Positions 53,127 through 64,000 of a DNA stretch of 64,000 bases are shown one piece after another. Both the position numbers and the translations under genes were made by a program. How positions within the stretch are numbered: the stretch's first letter is position 1; every line of letters starts with the position of its first letter. This DNA comes from Ophiura sarsii (Eukaryota > Echinodermata > Ophiuroidea > Amphilepidida > Ophiuridae): NCBI GenBank assembly GCA_035610835.1, contig CM069441.1:103661606-103725605 (forward strand), written 5' to 3'. Below the pieces are notes generated by a model. The model saw only the letters and a program-made list of their open reading frames with translations. It was not told the DNA's origin and searched no databases.

Positions 53127-54357
53127 GGGCCACTGACCAAGCCCTGGGGAGAATATGCGCTCACATTGAAAGCCCATATCTTTTTCAGTTCTCTTGTGTA
53201 TACTTGCACACTTCAGCTGCTCACTCTATGGTATTCTTTCACTATGATCCCACGTTGAGCCTCAAACTGCCTCATATTCCAAATTGTGAGTGAAAATCAC
53301 CATTTTTTGCAATCTTTTTGTAAAAAATAGCTCACAAGTGCTTTTCAAATTGAATCCTCAAGATCCACCCTAGACCCATAATTCAGTGATGATCAGTTCA
53401 CTTGTTCAAAATTGGCGCTGCACATACCCAACAAAAAAGGTTACCCCCCCCCACACCCCACACCCGGGTGGCCAAGCCCTTGGTTGGTTGATAGTTGTAC
53501 AGCAGTACTGCACAAACCAAATCATCACTAGCTGTTCACCGATTTATACTGAGTGTGCCGGCCGGTCGGTGCAAGTCTGTGAAGCAATCGCCTGTCAGTG
53601 TCGATTCACAAAATATACAGGCCAGGTGTGAATGATACAAACAGATTGGTAAAAAATATCTGGCAGTCTACATGTAGCACCACTGTTGAATCCAAGTCAC
53701 AAACTTGTCTTGATGGAAATCTTGCATAAATGTGTCCAGCCACATTAAATTGGAGGCTTTTGTCGCTCAAAATAAAAATTGAGATTTGATTTGCACGCAA
53801 AGGTGTATTTTTTTGTAAGCTTTAAATTGACATCTTGCTTGATGCATTTGGTCAATGCATTTAGATTTTATGCGAAATATAAGGTGGAAATTGCTTTTCA
53901 TTCTTTTGTTTTTACATGCTTTACTTCGTCAATATCTTAAACATGCATACTACCGCCAAGAGCCTCCTTTTGATGTGATTGGCCACAAATAGTGTTGCTA
54001 CAATCTATTTTGTCTTGCACTTGTTTAGCTTATGGTTGAGTTTAATGTGCATTCATGTTTTGATTGCACATTGCCCCAATATTTTAATTTCAGTTGTTTC
54101 TAAGTGTATACTAAATCAAAACAATCATACCGGGATCATTATTTTTACAGGGTAGTTTTAAAAATAAAAATAAATTCTTTTAAAATCATGGCTGGACCGT
54201 TTCTGTTGATTTTCAAAATCTTTATTTCAAGTAAAGTATCCACATACAATTGCAGTCACAGATAAAGAAGATACCCTTAGAATGTATAGAAGATATTCAA
54301 AGGTCTACAGATATTTGCTGCAGAGTAATTCTTGCCATGATGAAAAATGTTCCTGCA
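52520..54357. other. Non-coding stretch downstream of the gene
   Basis: Contains the poly-C tract and C-rich patch. No gene recognised. Confidence 0.5.
53099..53126. repeat. Poly-C tract
   Basis: 28 C residues followed by GGGCC. The poly-proline frames over it are artefacts. A further C-rich patch is near 53443-53468. Confidence 0.9.
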
Positions 54358-54515
54358 GTTCTGATTTACCCCATGAGAGCTACCTGCCGATTGGTTGCAA
54401 GGACGGATATATCATTTATTGAACCAATCAGCAATAGTTCTGGTTTCCCCAATGAGAACTATCTGCCGATTGGTTGCATAGAAGGATATGTAATTCATTG
54501 AGCCAATCGGCAATA
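54358..54515. repeat. 79-bp tandem duplication containing CCAAT words
   Basis: Two units start GTTCTGATTTACCCC and GTTCTGGTTTCCCCA. Each has CTGCCGATTGGTTGCA and GAACCAATCAGCAATA-type ends, so each unit is itself an inverted repeat of a CCAAT-containing word. Confidence 0.7.
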
Positions 54516-55519
54516 TTGTCAGAATAGTCAGTGACAATGCTGAACAGGATTGAATGTAAAATATTCAGAAGCTCTATTCTAAATGGAATTGTCACTTAAT
54601 AAACAATCAGAAACACTGTTAGAAATACAGTACTGCTGAAGGGTTAATTATCTGCAGACATTTCATGGCTGTACATCCAGGGTATTAGGATGACATATTA
54701 ATTACAGAGTGGGAAGTGTGACTCCCAACACTTCAATCAGTGAGTAATTGATGGCCAACACCTGTCATTTAGGAAGCTGGTCTAACTCTCAAAGGGATGT
54801 TGATTTGCAATACGTACTTGGTATGAGACAATTAATTAGCCACATCACACGTTACAATTTTTCTGTGTGTTTGTATTGGGTAGATAATGTTCAAGTACCA
54901 TATAATGGTAGAATGGGTAACTCACTATTACCCTTTAAGGGCCAGTTCAAATCCAATTCTGCCAGAAATTGACTTATAAGTTTCAAAACAGCAAACTTGC
55001 TGGCAAGTCTATCCACTTATATTGAACACTGTAAATGTCAGCAGTGTCAGAACATACTCCTTAAAGAAGATATTAACATCGCACCCACAATGCATTGCGC
55101 CAAATATTTTTTCCCACGATGCATTTGGATATCCCCTTATCGATACTTGTATCAATACTTTCGATTAAATCAGTGACTTTCTATCACACATGACACGTAT
55201 CGGAAAATCACAGGTTCCCCTGTCTTTTTGGTTTTCCAATAACTGTGAGTACCGGTAAGTTGTGTACTAGTCGAGCTCTTAGGTTTTAAAAATACTGAGA
55301 ACTAATCTATTTATTGATGTAAACAAGAATCTAAGAGCTCGTACGATGGCGGCGCTATGATTTTGTGCATGAATCAGGTACCAGATTTACGCCGTTTTGC
55401 AAAATTGCGATGCATTGTGGTGCTGTCTTTATAATCTTATTTGCTCCTGGATGGAGTGTGCTAAGGAAGAAATTTCTGGTGTGGAGTATAAACCAATTAT
55501 TAAGCATTGATTACTTCTG

Positions 55520-55745
55520 ATATAACACATCACACATAAAAAGGTACATCTCGTCTATTTCTGAAAAAGAAATTGCGATTTCAACAACTTCTGGCAAGTC
55601 ATTCTTGAAAATATAAAGGAAAATAAGAGAAAATCCTTTTTTTTCTTCATTTCTTTATATTTTACAAACTATTTTGCTCAGTATCTAAAAATAAGCCTGG
55701 CCGACAAGATGTACCTTAGGACGTGATGTGTCACATATTTCATGT
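55520..55745. mobile_element. Foldback MITE, AAGGTACATCTCGTC ends
   Basis: AACACATCACACAT plus AAGGTACATCTCGTC at the left pair with GACAAGATGTACCTTAGGAC and GATGTGTCACAT at the right. The interior pairs in A/T-rich stretches. Same family as 45003-45216. Confidence 0.6.
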
Positions 55746-55913
55746 ACCAAAAATTGGAACATAACTTATAGTCTGCAGATGCAATCTGCCTTATATCAGG
55801 TTGAGTGGTGTCAGTGTTGCTAACTGAAATGTCTCCCAAACCGTGTCGTTATTGCCCTCTAGGCCTCGGACCACGACAAAAGTTTTCGGTGAGCCCATAT
55901 AAAAACATTGGTG

Positions 55914-56130
55914 TAGTTCAACCAGTTCCAAATTGGCAAGAAATATTCGTTTTTTATCTATCTGCGCGCAAAGCGTATAAGTGCAATTTTGGCATACGCA
56001 AGCGTTACGCATACAACGACACTACAACATTGCGCGCCATATTGCGCCATGCCAGCATTTTGCGTGCAACGCTCTTCTGAATTTGTTCGCTGTTGTAAAC
56101 AGGTTTTGTCAATTTGCAACTAATTGAACG
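55914..56130. mobile_element. MITE with AGTTCAACCAGTTCCAAATTGG ends, copy 1
   Basis: The left end AGTTCAACCAGTTCCAAATT and the right end AATTTGCAACTAATTGAAC are inverted. The interior has TGCGCGCAAAGCG and GCAACGCTCTTCTGAAT words shared with 58504-58717. Confidence 0.6.
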
Positions 56131-57646
56131 TTAACTCGCCCAACTTTTAACAGGACGTTGCATCCATTTTTTTGGCCATGGCACAGGGGTCAAAAGTAGC
56201 CCAATTCGGTGGCATAGTCGCAGGCTGGCAACACTGTGCTTTATACTTACACAGGATAAAACAAGTGAATTACTATAAATTTTCTATTTACAAATATTAC
56301 ATGGACAAGTTCTCAAAAGGTCACTAACCCCGATAAACAATGCCACAATTGTTTTCCTGATACACCCTGTATAGAGTTTTGTCTAGACGGGTTTATCCCG
56401 ATAATTTACAAGGGGAAGGAGTTATGGAAGTGTGCATAATACGCGGAGTTACAGCCCACTACAATTTAAGCATAAACTGTAAAGTGGTATATCATTGTGA
56501 AAATGTCATAACCTAATTGAAAGGTGTGCTATAAATGTCAAAAATAAGGTCATGACATAATTAGCAATGGTCGGATGGGCTCTGCTTCACCTCTCTGCAA
56601 TCCCCTTACTTTGTCACATTTTGGGATGATAATGCTCTGGATTTATTCCCACAGCCACAAATGGTGCATTAACCCCTTGGAACAAATTCTTGGGACAAAA
56701 TTATGACATTTTAACAAAAGTTGACCGAATTTGATATCTATCATGAAATGATTCGTCAAAAATGTTGGCTATCAGGTTATAAGTTATTTCCCTTTGGTGG
56801 CGTGGTGTACAAGTGAGTTATATAAAACAGCTCATCCTCAGCTGCAAAACTAGATATCTTTTGATGTACGGCAGAGTTGGTTGTGCAGCTTTTTAATTTA
56901 GGGCAAAGTCATACATTTTCTCGATGGAATGTGTTGAAGATACAGGATCCTTGAGGGGCCCCGAGGGCAAATAGAAACCAAAGCTTTTAACTTTGTTCAA
57001 AAACACACATTTGTTCATGTTGTTGGGTTTCCAAACATTTCCCTTTAAAAGTACTTGTGAATTGTCTGCGAAATGGTTTATAGTATTCTAGGTTAGATTT
57101 TGCTTTGTCTAATTCCATTACAAAAATGTTTATAACAAATATTATTGTTTTGATTTTGTTTTTGTTTTTCTATGATGCAAAAACCCACAAACAACAGAAA
57201 ATTTAATGTGTTAAACGGAATTTGGACTTTGTATGAACGGAAAATTTTGGTCTGTAGGCAAGAATTCCCATGGGTTACTCACAGATTTAGGTTATCTAGG
57301 GAGAGGCAAGACGTTGTTGAACATTGTGCCAAGATTTGCCAAAAAACAGGACTAGTCATTACATTTGCAATCATGTAATACGACATGTTATTTATTTACT
57401 GTATATAAATAATAATATCTACACATTTATCACTGTTATATTACAGAATGTAGCAAAATCTGTGACAATCGTCACTGTGTGGATTGTATATTGATTTATG
57501 TATATCTATATATTTAAAAATATGTACAAAGTAACACATACAGCAGTTCTTAGAAAGTATAGATCCACCAAATCTAAGTGATATACAACACTATAGTTTG
57601 ATCAGAACCAAATTGGCAAAACCTCCTTACATTAGCAAAGAATAAA
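56131..57646. other. Non-coding stretch, nothing recognised
   Basis: The frame 57172-57378 (68 aa) has basic residues but no domain. No splice-supported exon was found. Confidence 0.45.
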
Positions 57647-57922
57647 TGAAGAGCTTTGCTGCAAAAGGGCCACCGTCTACTTCTACTGTTACTCATTTTG
57701 CATTATTGAATTTGCATTGACAAGGCCATGGAATTAATCAAATTATTGTATGGCTGTGTTCGTTACTGTTTCTATATGACTGTGATTCGTGCATCCATGC
57801 ACGCCAATTGAGGCACCAACAATCCAAGCCACATTCCACATAATGAACAGCCATCCATTCAATAATGCAAAATGAGTTACATGTAAAAGTGGATGTAGTC
57901 CCTTTTGCAACACAGCTCTTCA
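57647..57922. mobile_element. MITE with TGAAGAG...CTCTTCA ends, copy 2
   Basis: The left end is TGAAGAGCTTTGCTGCAAAA and the right end is TTTTGCAACACAGCTCTTCA. The inner arms share ACTCATTTTGCATTATTGAA and its complement. Same family as 27269-27898. The open frame on the minus strand is an artefact. Confidence 0.7.
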
Positions 57923-58503
57923 AATACAGAAGGACATGGGCACGCATGAAGGCAACAAATGCATTGTGCATCATATGCATGACGCCTATGTGTGGCCTAA
58001 ACCGTGAGTGTGTGACCATAATCACGCTTTGATTACTCTTGAGCGCTGAGAGATAAAAACTGAATATTTCTTGCCAATTTGGATCTGATTACCCTATAAT
58101 AAGTTTTGATAGCAAGTGCCAAATTATGATAACAATTATGACAAAGATCTCTATCATCACCTGAATATGACTGGTTGTATCAAAGCAAACTATTTGATGG
58201 CAAACAGAGTTTTGAGATATAAGTTAATACAATTGGAGGAATATACCTGATCCATTACTAATAATTTGAGGTGAATAGTTTCTTTTTCTCCTTCAAACGT
58301 GACACAGAATATTATTCTTAAAAAAAAGGGTCTGTGTGCCAATTCTGTGCAGCTACTTGGTGCATTAAGCCTTATCAAATTGATCTCTATCTCAATACTT
58401 AGTTTCCCATCAACTTGTATCTTATATTAATACAACAGGTTATTGTGTATCTTATCCTGCTTCCATAGACCAGTCTGACATTTCAGCAATTTAACCAACT
58501 CTA

Positions 58504-58717
58504 CAGTTCAATCAGTTCCAAATTGGCGACAAATATGCATTTTGAATGTCTTCGCGCGCAAAAGCAATCCAAGCGTACACAGGCTATTTTGGCATATGCA
58601 CGCATCATGCATAGTGTGCTGTTCCGTGTCATGTTAGCTTTTTTCTATGCCCACGCTCTTCTGTACTAATTTTCTGCTATAAGCAGGTTCCTCGCCAATT
58701 TGAAACTGACTGAACTA
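58504..58717. mobile_element. MITE with AGTTCAATCAGTTCCAAATTGG ends, copy 2
   Basis: The ends AGTTCAATCAGTTCCAAATT and CCAATTTGAAACTGACTGAACT are inverted over 25 bases. TTGGCGA..TCGCCAA extends the pairing. The body shares CGCGCGCAAAAGC and CACGCTCTTCTGTA with copy 1. Confidence 0.65.
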
Positions 58718-59782
58718 TTATATAGTGTACTACAAGGGCACAAATCACTGCACAATTGTCATCAAATTCTAACATTCTGTAGTTGGGTGCTACAGTGTAT
58801 TGTAATGAGTCCCAAATATTTGAAAGTTGATTATCTCAAAATAGCTTTTTTTTAGTTACGGCCTTTTGGCGCTCAACCCTCGAGTTGTTCGTGAGCTGGA
58901 GTGAAGGACACCCAATGTAGTAGTTTGGGGCCAAACAACATCAGCAATTAATTGAGATAAGTAATCCCTCAGTAGCAATCAGTCCAGACTTATTGGCAAT
59001 CAGTGCTGTGATTTGAAATGATTCACGATAAAAACTGGGGTCATGGGAGCTATACTATTCCAATTGTAGCGACTGGCTATCATCACAAATTAAGCATTGC
59101 ACAGTACGGTGATTAAATATAACACAAATTGACACCTTTTTGTGTATGAAATGAATGTGAATGCCTTATAATTTAACATAGAGAAACTGTTATGTAATAT
59201 TTAATTTAGTAATGTTTGCTTGATGGGCAATCATATGGGTCAGAGATAAATAAAATTATGTTCTTCATGTACATTACATCTTAAATTGTGTTTTATTTGG
59301 TATGGGATGTGTCTTGCAGGAAATAAGCTGGCTATCAACATGGCACAACAAATCCAATAAAATCCTCAACATAGGTCAAGTAATATCTTCGGTGTGCTAA
59401 ATGCTAAAATGAACCAAATATGACACTTACAGACTTAGTAGACTTATCTGTTAGTGTGGACTAGCCACACAAACAGTTAAAAACTCCCCTCGTATATTCC
59501 CCTTGAACACATTATCATGTAAGCCTTACTTTTTCAAATCCTGACAGAGTATATCATAGAGGCAATTATGTATATTAATGTGACTTGAAGGAAATAAGCC
59601 GGCTATCATATTGTCCCAAAAGACCACTGCAACATGGCACAACAAATCCAATAAGATCCGATGACAAAGTCCGAGTAATTTCTTCAGTGTGTTAAATGCA
59701 AAAATAAACCGAATGTGACACTTATATTTATAGATATAGACCTATCATACATCAGGGTATATCATACAGGCAATTATGCATA

Positions 59783-60799
59783 CCGTATATTCTCTAATAA
59801 ACGTCCCCTGGGGTATTACATTACACTTATTAGGGGTCAATTTTTTAAGAGATAGTACCAATAAAACACTGACTTGTTTACATCCCTGAAGAGATTCATT
59901 TTCCTTATACAAAGGATCCAAGTTGGTTCAGACTCCTTAAGCTGCTCAAATAATATTTTCCTATACCACGCTGTGTTGAGCGTCACTCGCTACATAACAT
60001 AACATAACAATGAGCATTTATATAGCGCTCTTTCACATTATACAATGGTACCACAGCACTTAACCAAATGAAAACACAAAATTAAAAAGCAGTGTTAAAC
60101 ATCACTCGCACTATGACGGTGAAATAAGTGAGTTTTTTAACATCTTCTTAAATTGAGTCAGTGATGAGGCATGCCTGTTGTGACGCGGTAAATTGTTCCA
60201 CAAAAAATCCTTTCTTGGCGGGAATGGCGGCAGTGAGACAAGTTTAAGGTATAGTGAGAATCCTAGTGTCAGACGCAGAACGAAGACCACTTCTTTTGGG
60301 CACATATGTACTAGTAAGGTCCTTAAGATAAGAAGGCGCGCCATCATTGAAACATTTATATACAATAGTCAAGATCTCAAGTTGAACTCAAAGCGCATTT
60401 TCACAGGCAGCCAATGTAACTTGTGGAGAAGAGGAGTTGCATGATCACATCTTTTAGCATTATAAAGAGTTTGGCTGCTCGATTTTGGAGACGTTGTAGC
60501 CGTTTTAATATCTTTCGCAAAGAGAGTTGGAATAGTTGAAAAACCTCTATGTTGTTGATCCAGAATGTTAATTGCGCTGCATCTCGCATTGTATTTGACT
60601 GATTTTATCGCAAAAAGGTATTTATCTCACGATTTATAGCTAAGAACCTCAACTTTGCGGGGCAAATTTTTTATACTTTACGACAAGAAAGGTGTTCTAT
60701 CAAATTTGTATGGGGGCGTTTATTTGAGGGTTATTTCCATCGCAAAAACTAGTAGGGGGTATTTATTAGAGGAGGGGGCATCTATTACAGAATATACAG
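59783..60799. mobile_element. TA-inserting TIR element hosting a LINE fragment
   Basis: The ends CCGTATATTCTCTAATAA and TTATTAGAG..CTATTACAGAATATACAG are inverted, with TA at 59781-59782 and 60800-60801. The neighbouring repeat copy has the uninterrupted sequence AATTATGTATATTAATG at 59565-59580, which matches the joined flanks. TA duplication suggests Tc1/mariner-type transposition. The 1.0-kb inside is mostly the minus-strand LINE fragment. Confidence 0.7.
59990..60600 (-). pseudogene. Decayed LINE 3' fragment (RT C-terminus and 3' tail)
   Basis: On the minus strand, frame 60589-60401 reads LKRLQRLQNRAAKLF and then IGCL, and frame 60365-60111 reads LWNNLPRHNRHASSLTQFKK. These correspond to the LQR.QNRAA, LHWLPV and LWN.LP...SL..FK blocks near the C-terminus of CR1/L2-type RTs, split by frameshifts. 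The 3' UTR then ends in AGCGCTATATAAATG and a TTATG repeat tail at 59991-60012. The copy is dead and nested inside a TIR element. Confidence 0.75.
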
Positions 60800-61679
60800 T
60801 ATTAACGTGTCTTGCAGGAAATAAGCCAGCTATCATATTGTCCCAAAAGACTACTACAACATGGCACAACAAATCCAATAAAATCCCACGACAAAGGTCA
60901 AGTAATCCCCACATAAACCTAATGTGACACTTATTATAGATTTAACAAATGATAGGAAAACGAGAACAGTTCAAAGGGTAGTTGTCAAGGGATTCTTAAC
61001 ATTATGAGGCATTGCCAGTCACTGAGGAAGACATGCTTTAGCATAGAAAGCTTTGAAAATTGACATTTTCCACATTTAATTTGATTACACTTTGTGTGGG
61101 AGTGCATCTTTGAAGTTCGGTATGAATATGTCTGTTTGACTGATCATTGTGTATATTGTACTTTACAGAGTGAAGCCTTGCAGTTAAGCCTATGCAGGAA
61201 ATTCGTATTACAATGCAGCCTTTCAAGGACACTATAAACCCCCTAAATAAATCTCAATATAAGTAAAAGCTTACCCAATATCAATAAATACCACAACTGG
61301 CCTTTTTACAAACCAAATGTGTACTTGATAGAAAGAGCAACATATATGCATTACACATTGATATCACAAATCAATCTTAAAAAGTTGAAATACACTGAGA
61401 TTTTATGTTCGAGCTGTGGCCCACTCGTCTATATCTGTGTTGAAAGGGAAAACTAGGAAATGTCTGGTCCCAATTACACTGTTGATCTGAATGCCACCAT
61501 GTGTTTGACAACGTCAAGGCTCTGTTACCACATATCAGATCACGGTCTATACCTCATTGTTCCTAAGACGCACAAGTGTGCCAGGGACTGGGCTTCATTA
61601 TTATTATTAGTGTTATTACTTATAATTAACAATATAGGTACATGCAGTACATATAGACAAGTACTTTGTTACATATGTG

Positions 61680-61922
61680 ACCATCCATAATGAACCCGGT
61701 GTAATATCACCAGTACATATTTGGAGATATGGGCCAATAAACTAAACACAAATTGATAAAAAGCATTTTTTAGTACCATATTTTTATTTTTTAGTACTCA
61801 AATGAAAATTTTGTCTGAAAGATCTTGTTTTTTTATTGATTTCTGTCTGGGTTTTTTGCTCGTATATCTAAATATGAACTGGTGACTTTACACTGGGTTT
61901 GTCGTGACTAGTCACATATGGT
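61680..61922. mobile_element. MITE with ACCCGGTGTAATATCACCAG ends
   Basis: CATATGTGACCATCC and ACCCGGTGTAATATCACCAG at the left pair with CTGGTGACTTTACACTGGGT and GTCACATATGGTCAC at the right. The LINE begins directly after it, so the LINE either inserted into its edge or was targeted beside it. Confidence 0.6.
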
Positions 61923-61924
61923 CA

Positions 61925-63790
61925 CCTGTTTCAACGGACCGTATTCTCGTATTTAGCTTAAAACCGCGTCTACAGTCCGGGCCGTGGTTAACTTTTGTAC
62001 TGCCATCATACACTACACATCAATGCTCCAATCTGCACACACTAATCTACAACCGTCTTTATGATTTCCTTTCTTCATACGATCTCCTTCACGACAACCA
62101 GTATGGGTTCAGGAAAAACCACTCAACCGATCTTGCACTTGTTGACATTTATAACAAACTTTCTTCTGCTCTCTCCAATAAACATCACACGATTGGCCTA
62201 TTTCTAGACCTGTCAAAGGCTTTCGACACTATTGACCACTCAATCCTTCTCTCTAAACTAAATCACTACGGTATCCGAGGTACGCCGCTAGCCTTGCTCT
62301 CTAACTATCTTCATAATCGAAAGCAGTTTACGTCCTTTAACTCGCACTCTTCAAATCTCCTACCTGTTCAATGTGGCGTACCCCAAGGCTCTATACTCGG
62401 ACCCCTTCTATTCCTGATCTATGTGAATGACATTCCAAATGCTTCAAAGAAATTATCATATGTTCTCTTCGCTGATGACACCAACATTTTTATGTCACAC
62501 CCGGATTTTACTACTCTAATTTCTACCTTTAATGATGAGCTACAACATGTGTCGAATTGGTTCAAGGCTAATAAACTTTCCCTTAACGTTAACAAGACCA
62601 ATTATATTCTATTCGGCTCTAATCGGCATACCTCCGTACATTCTGCTACCATTTCTATTGATTCTACCCCTATTTCACCTGTTAACCATACCAAATTCCT
62701 CGGCGTTATCATTGATAAACATCTAAACTGGAAACTTCACATCGCTAATACATGTACTCGGGTGTCTAGAAGTATCGGTATACTCCGGCGATTACGCTAT
62801 GACCTTCCCTCTTCTATTCTGCTTACTCTTTATAATACACTTGTCTTGCCATACATATCTTATTGCAACATTGCATGGGCAATTACTCTATCCAAACATA
62901 TATCCCTAAGCCCATGGTCGAGCACGGATATGACAAAAATCGACAAACTATTTATCTATCAAAAGAAGGCTTTGCGTATCTGCGCTGGTACATCATACGA
63001 CTCGCATTCAATGCCTCTATTTCACAACTTTAATACTCTTAATATCTTCGATATCAACAAACTTCAAACTGCTTTATTTATGTTCCGTTTCAATAATAAC
63101 GCTCTCCCAAATTCTTTTGGGGGTTTCTTCTCTAAACATAAAGATCTTCACAATTATAACACTAGAAACGCTAATAACTTTATTATTGATAATATTAAAT
63201 CTAAAGTACTTCGTCATTCAATAATCTATAATGGACCTAAAATCTGGAACTCGCTTGACTCTACTCTAACTAGTTGTACACAAATTAACCGCTTCAAAAA
63301 TAGTTATAAAAAGAAATTGATCTCTGAGTATCTCTGAGTTTGTTTGTCTCACATTTTGTTCATATTTTATTATGTCGTTACCTGCATTTCCGGTCCACTG
63401 TCATTGTACTCTTTTCACTTCATTAAACCATCTCCCTACTTATCATAACAACCTCCTATAGTAGTAGTATATACGTTGTTTTTTAATTCTTGATATTCAC
63501 AGCGGTGGAGCCAAACTTAAAGCCTTCCAGGCTTAATGGCTTCTCCGCACACTTTCCAACATCACCTCTCTGGACCACTCTCATCGCCTGATATTTTACA
63601 TATACTACTAGTATTAGCTTATCCTTTGTATCATTCTTTTCACTATATATCGTCTTGATTTATCTCTTTCATAATATCATACCATTCCTGTATATAAATT
63701 GTTTTCTTGATGTTATATTTTGTTATATTGTTATATTTGTATGTTGTTGGATTGTGTAAATAAATCTTATGAATGAATGAATGAATGAAT
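61925..63790 (+). mobile_element. 5'-truncated L2/CR1-like LINE, reverse transcriptase C-terminal part
   Basis: The open frame 61904-63337 (477 aa) contains RT motifs: LDLSKAFDTIDH with the first catalytic Asp near residue 102, CGVPQGSILGPLLF near 157-170, and FADD at 189-192. It then has the usual thumb and C-terminal end (WNSLDS...FKNSYKKKL). The endonuclease and the fingers N-terminus are missing, and the first 30 or so residues come from the flanking inverted-repeat element. The 3' UTR ends in an ATGA/GAAT microsatellite at about 63768-63790, the tail type of L2-clade LINEs. It is not autonomous, but the remaining frame is unbroken, so insertion is fairly recent. Confidence 0.88.
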
Positions 63791-64000
63791 AGGCCCTCAG
63801 CCCCGACCCAATAAATCTCTGGTACCTTTTGAAGATCCCCACTACGGGCTCTCCAGGAACAAGGATCCTCCTCGTCTGTATACCGGTGAGTGAATGGTAA
63901 CCACATTGTGAAGACTAAACTGTGACGGTATTGGCCATGTAGAAAATGATATCTGACTTACTTACAAAGGTGTCAACACTTGGTCTCTTTACTGGACATG
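63791..64000. other. Sequence after the LINE tail
   Basis: Flanking DNA begins after the GAAT repeat. No feature recognised. Confidence 0.4.

Larger units (their letters stand above)
59300..60938. repeat. Three-copy repeat (GGAAATAAGCYRGCTATCA...ATGGCACAACAAATCC)
   Basis: Copies start near 59323, 59589 and 60818. Each has CTTG.AGGAAATAAGC, AACATGGCACAACAAATCCA and ATGTGACACTTA-like blocks. Copies 1 and 2 are about 265 bases apart. Copy 3 is displaced by the insertion at 59783-60799. Confidence 0.75.

Noticed and set aside
53001..53293. Poly-proline frames
   Set aside because: Poly-C tract artefacts.

Overview
The window looks like AT-rich nuclear DNA of an animal, most likely a marine invertebrate deuterostome. 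The reasons are one intron-rich extracellular-matrix gene of a metazoan-specific family, LINE reverse transcriptase, many short terminal-inverted-repeat (TIR) elements, several minisatellites, and frequent TAGGCCTA-type words. The exact taxon is inference. No bacterial operons, CRISPR arrays or rRNA genes were seen.

One cellular gene is supported: the 3' two thirds of an EMI-domain plus collagen-domain gene of the EMID1/COL26A1 type on the + strand (36521-51608). Six exons join in consistent phase. They encode the C-terminal half of the EMI domain with its Cys-Cys-Pro-Gly signature, a short Cys-containing and helix-prone segment, about 22 Gly-X-Y triplets, a short coiled coil and a 99-residue C-terminal tail. 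The exons for the signal peptide and the first half of the EMI domain were not found. They should lie upstream, inside or beyond the window.

By region: 1-3.9 kb holds a hAT-like element with a perfect 8-bp target duplication and a TTAA-flanked element. 5.4 kb has a CACT-type MITE. 8.2-12.9 kb carries two related 31-bp minisatellites around a 50-bp minisatellite. 15.0 and 21.6 kb share a segment that starts with a lysine-tRNA primer-binding-site-like motif. 18.7-21.4 kb holds a MITE, a decayed tandem array split by a long palindrome, and a GC-rich 129-bp tandem repeat. 24.0-24.9 and 30.8-31.8 kb are the same 32-bp minisatellite in opposite orientations. A foldback element (27.3-27.9 kb) and C-rich repeats (28.5-29.5 kb) lie between them. 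34.7-35.5 kb holds two foldback elements. The gene's introns (36.5-51.3 kb) contain minisatellites, three CACT/hAT-type MITEs, a tRNA-derived SINE head, a PIF/Harbinger-like MITE and a foldback family. 52.2-61.9 kb is dense in paired MITE copies, with a nested set (a LINE fragment in a TA-inserting element in a tandem repeat). 61.9-63.8 kb is a 5'-truncated L2/CR1-like LINE with an intact RT C-terminal ORF.

I see no multi-gene system here. The most informative parts are the EMI-collagen gene and the transposon architecture, where several insertions can be read directly from target duplications or from empty-site paralogues within the window.
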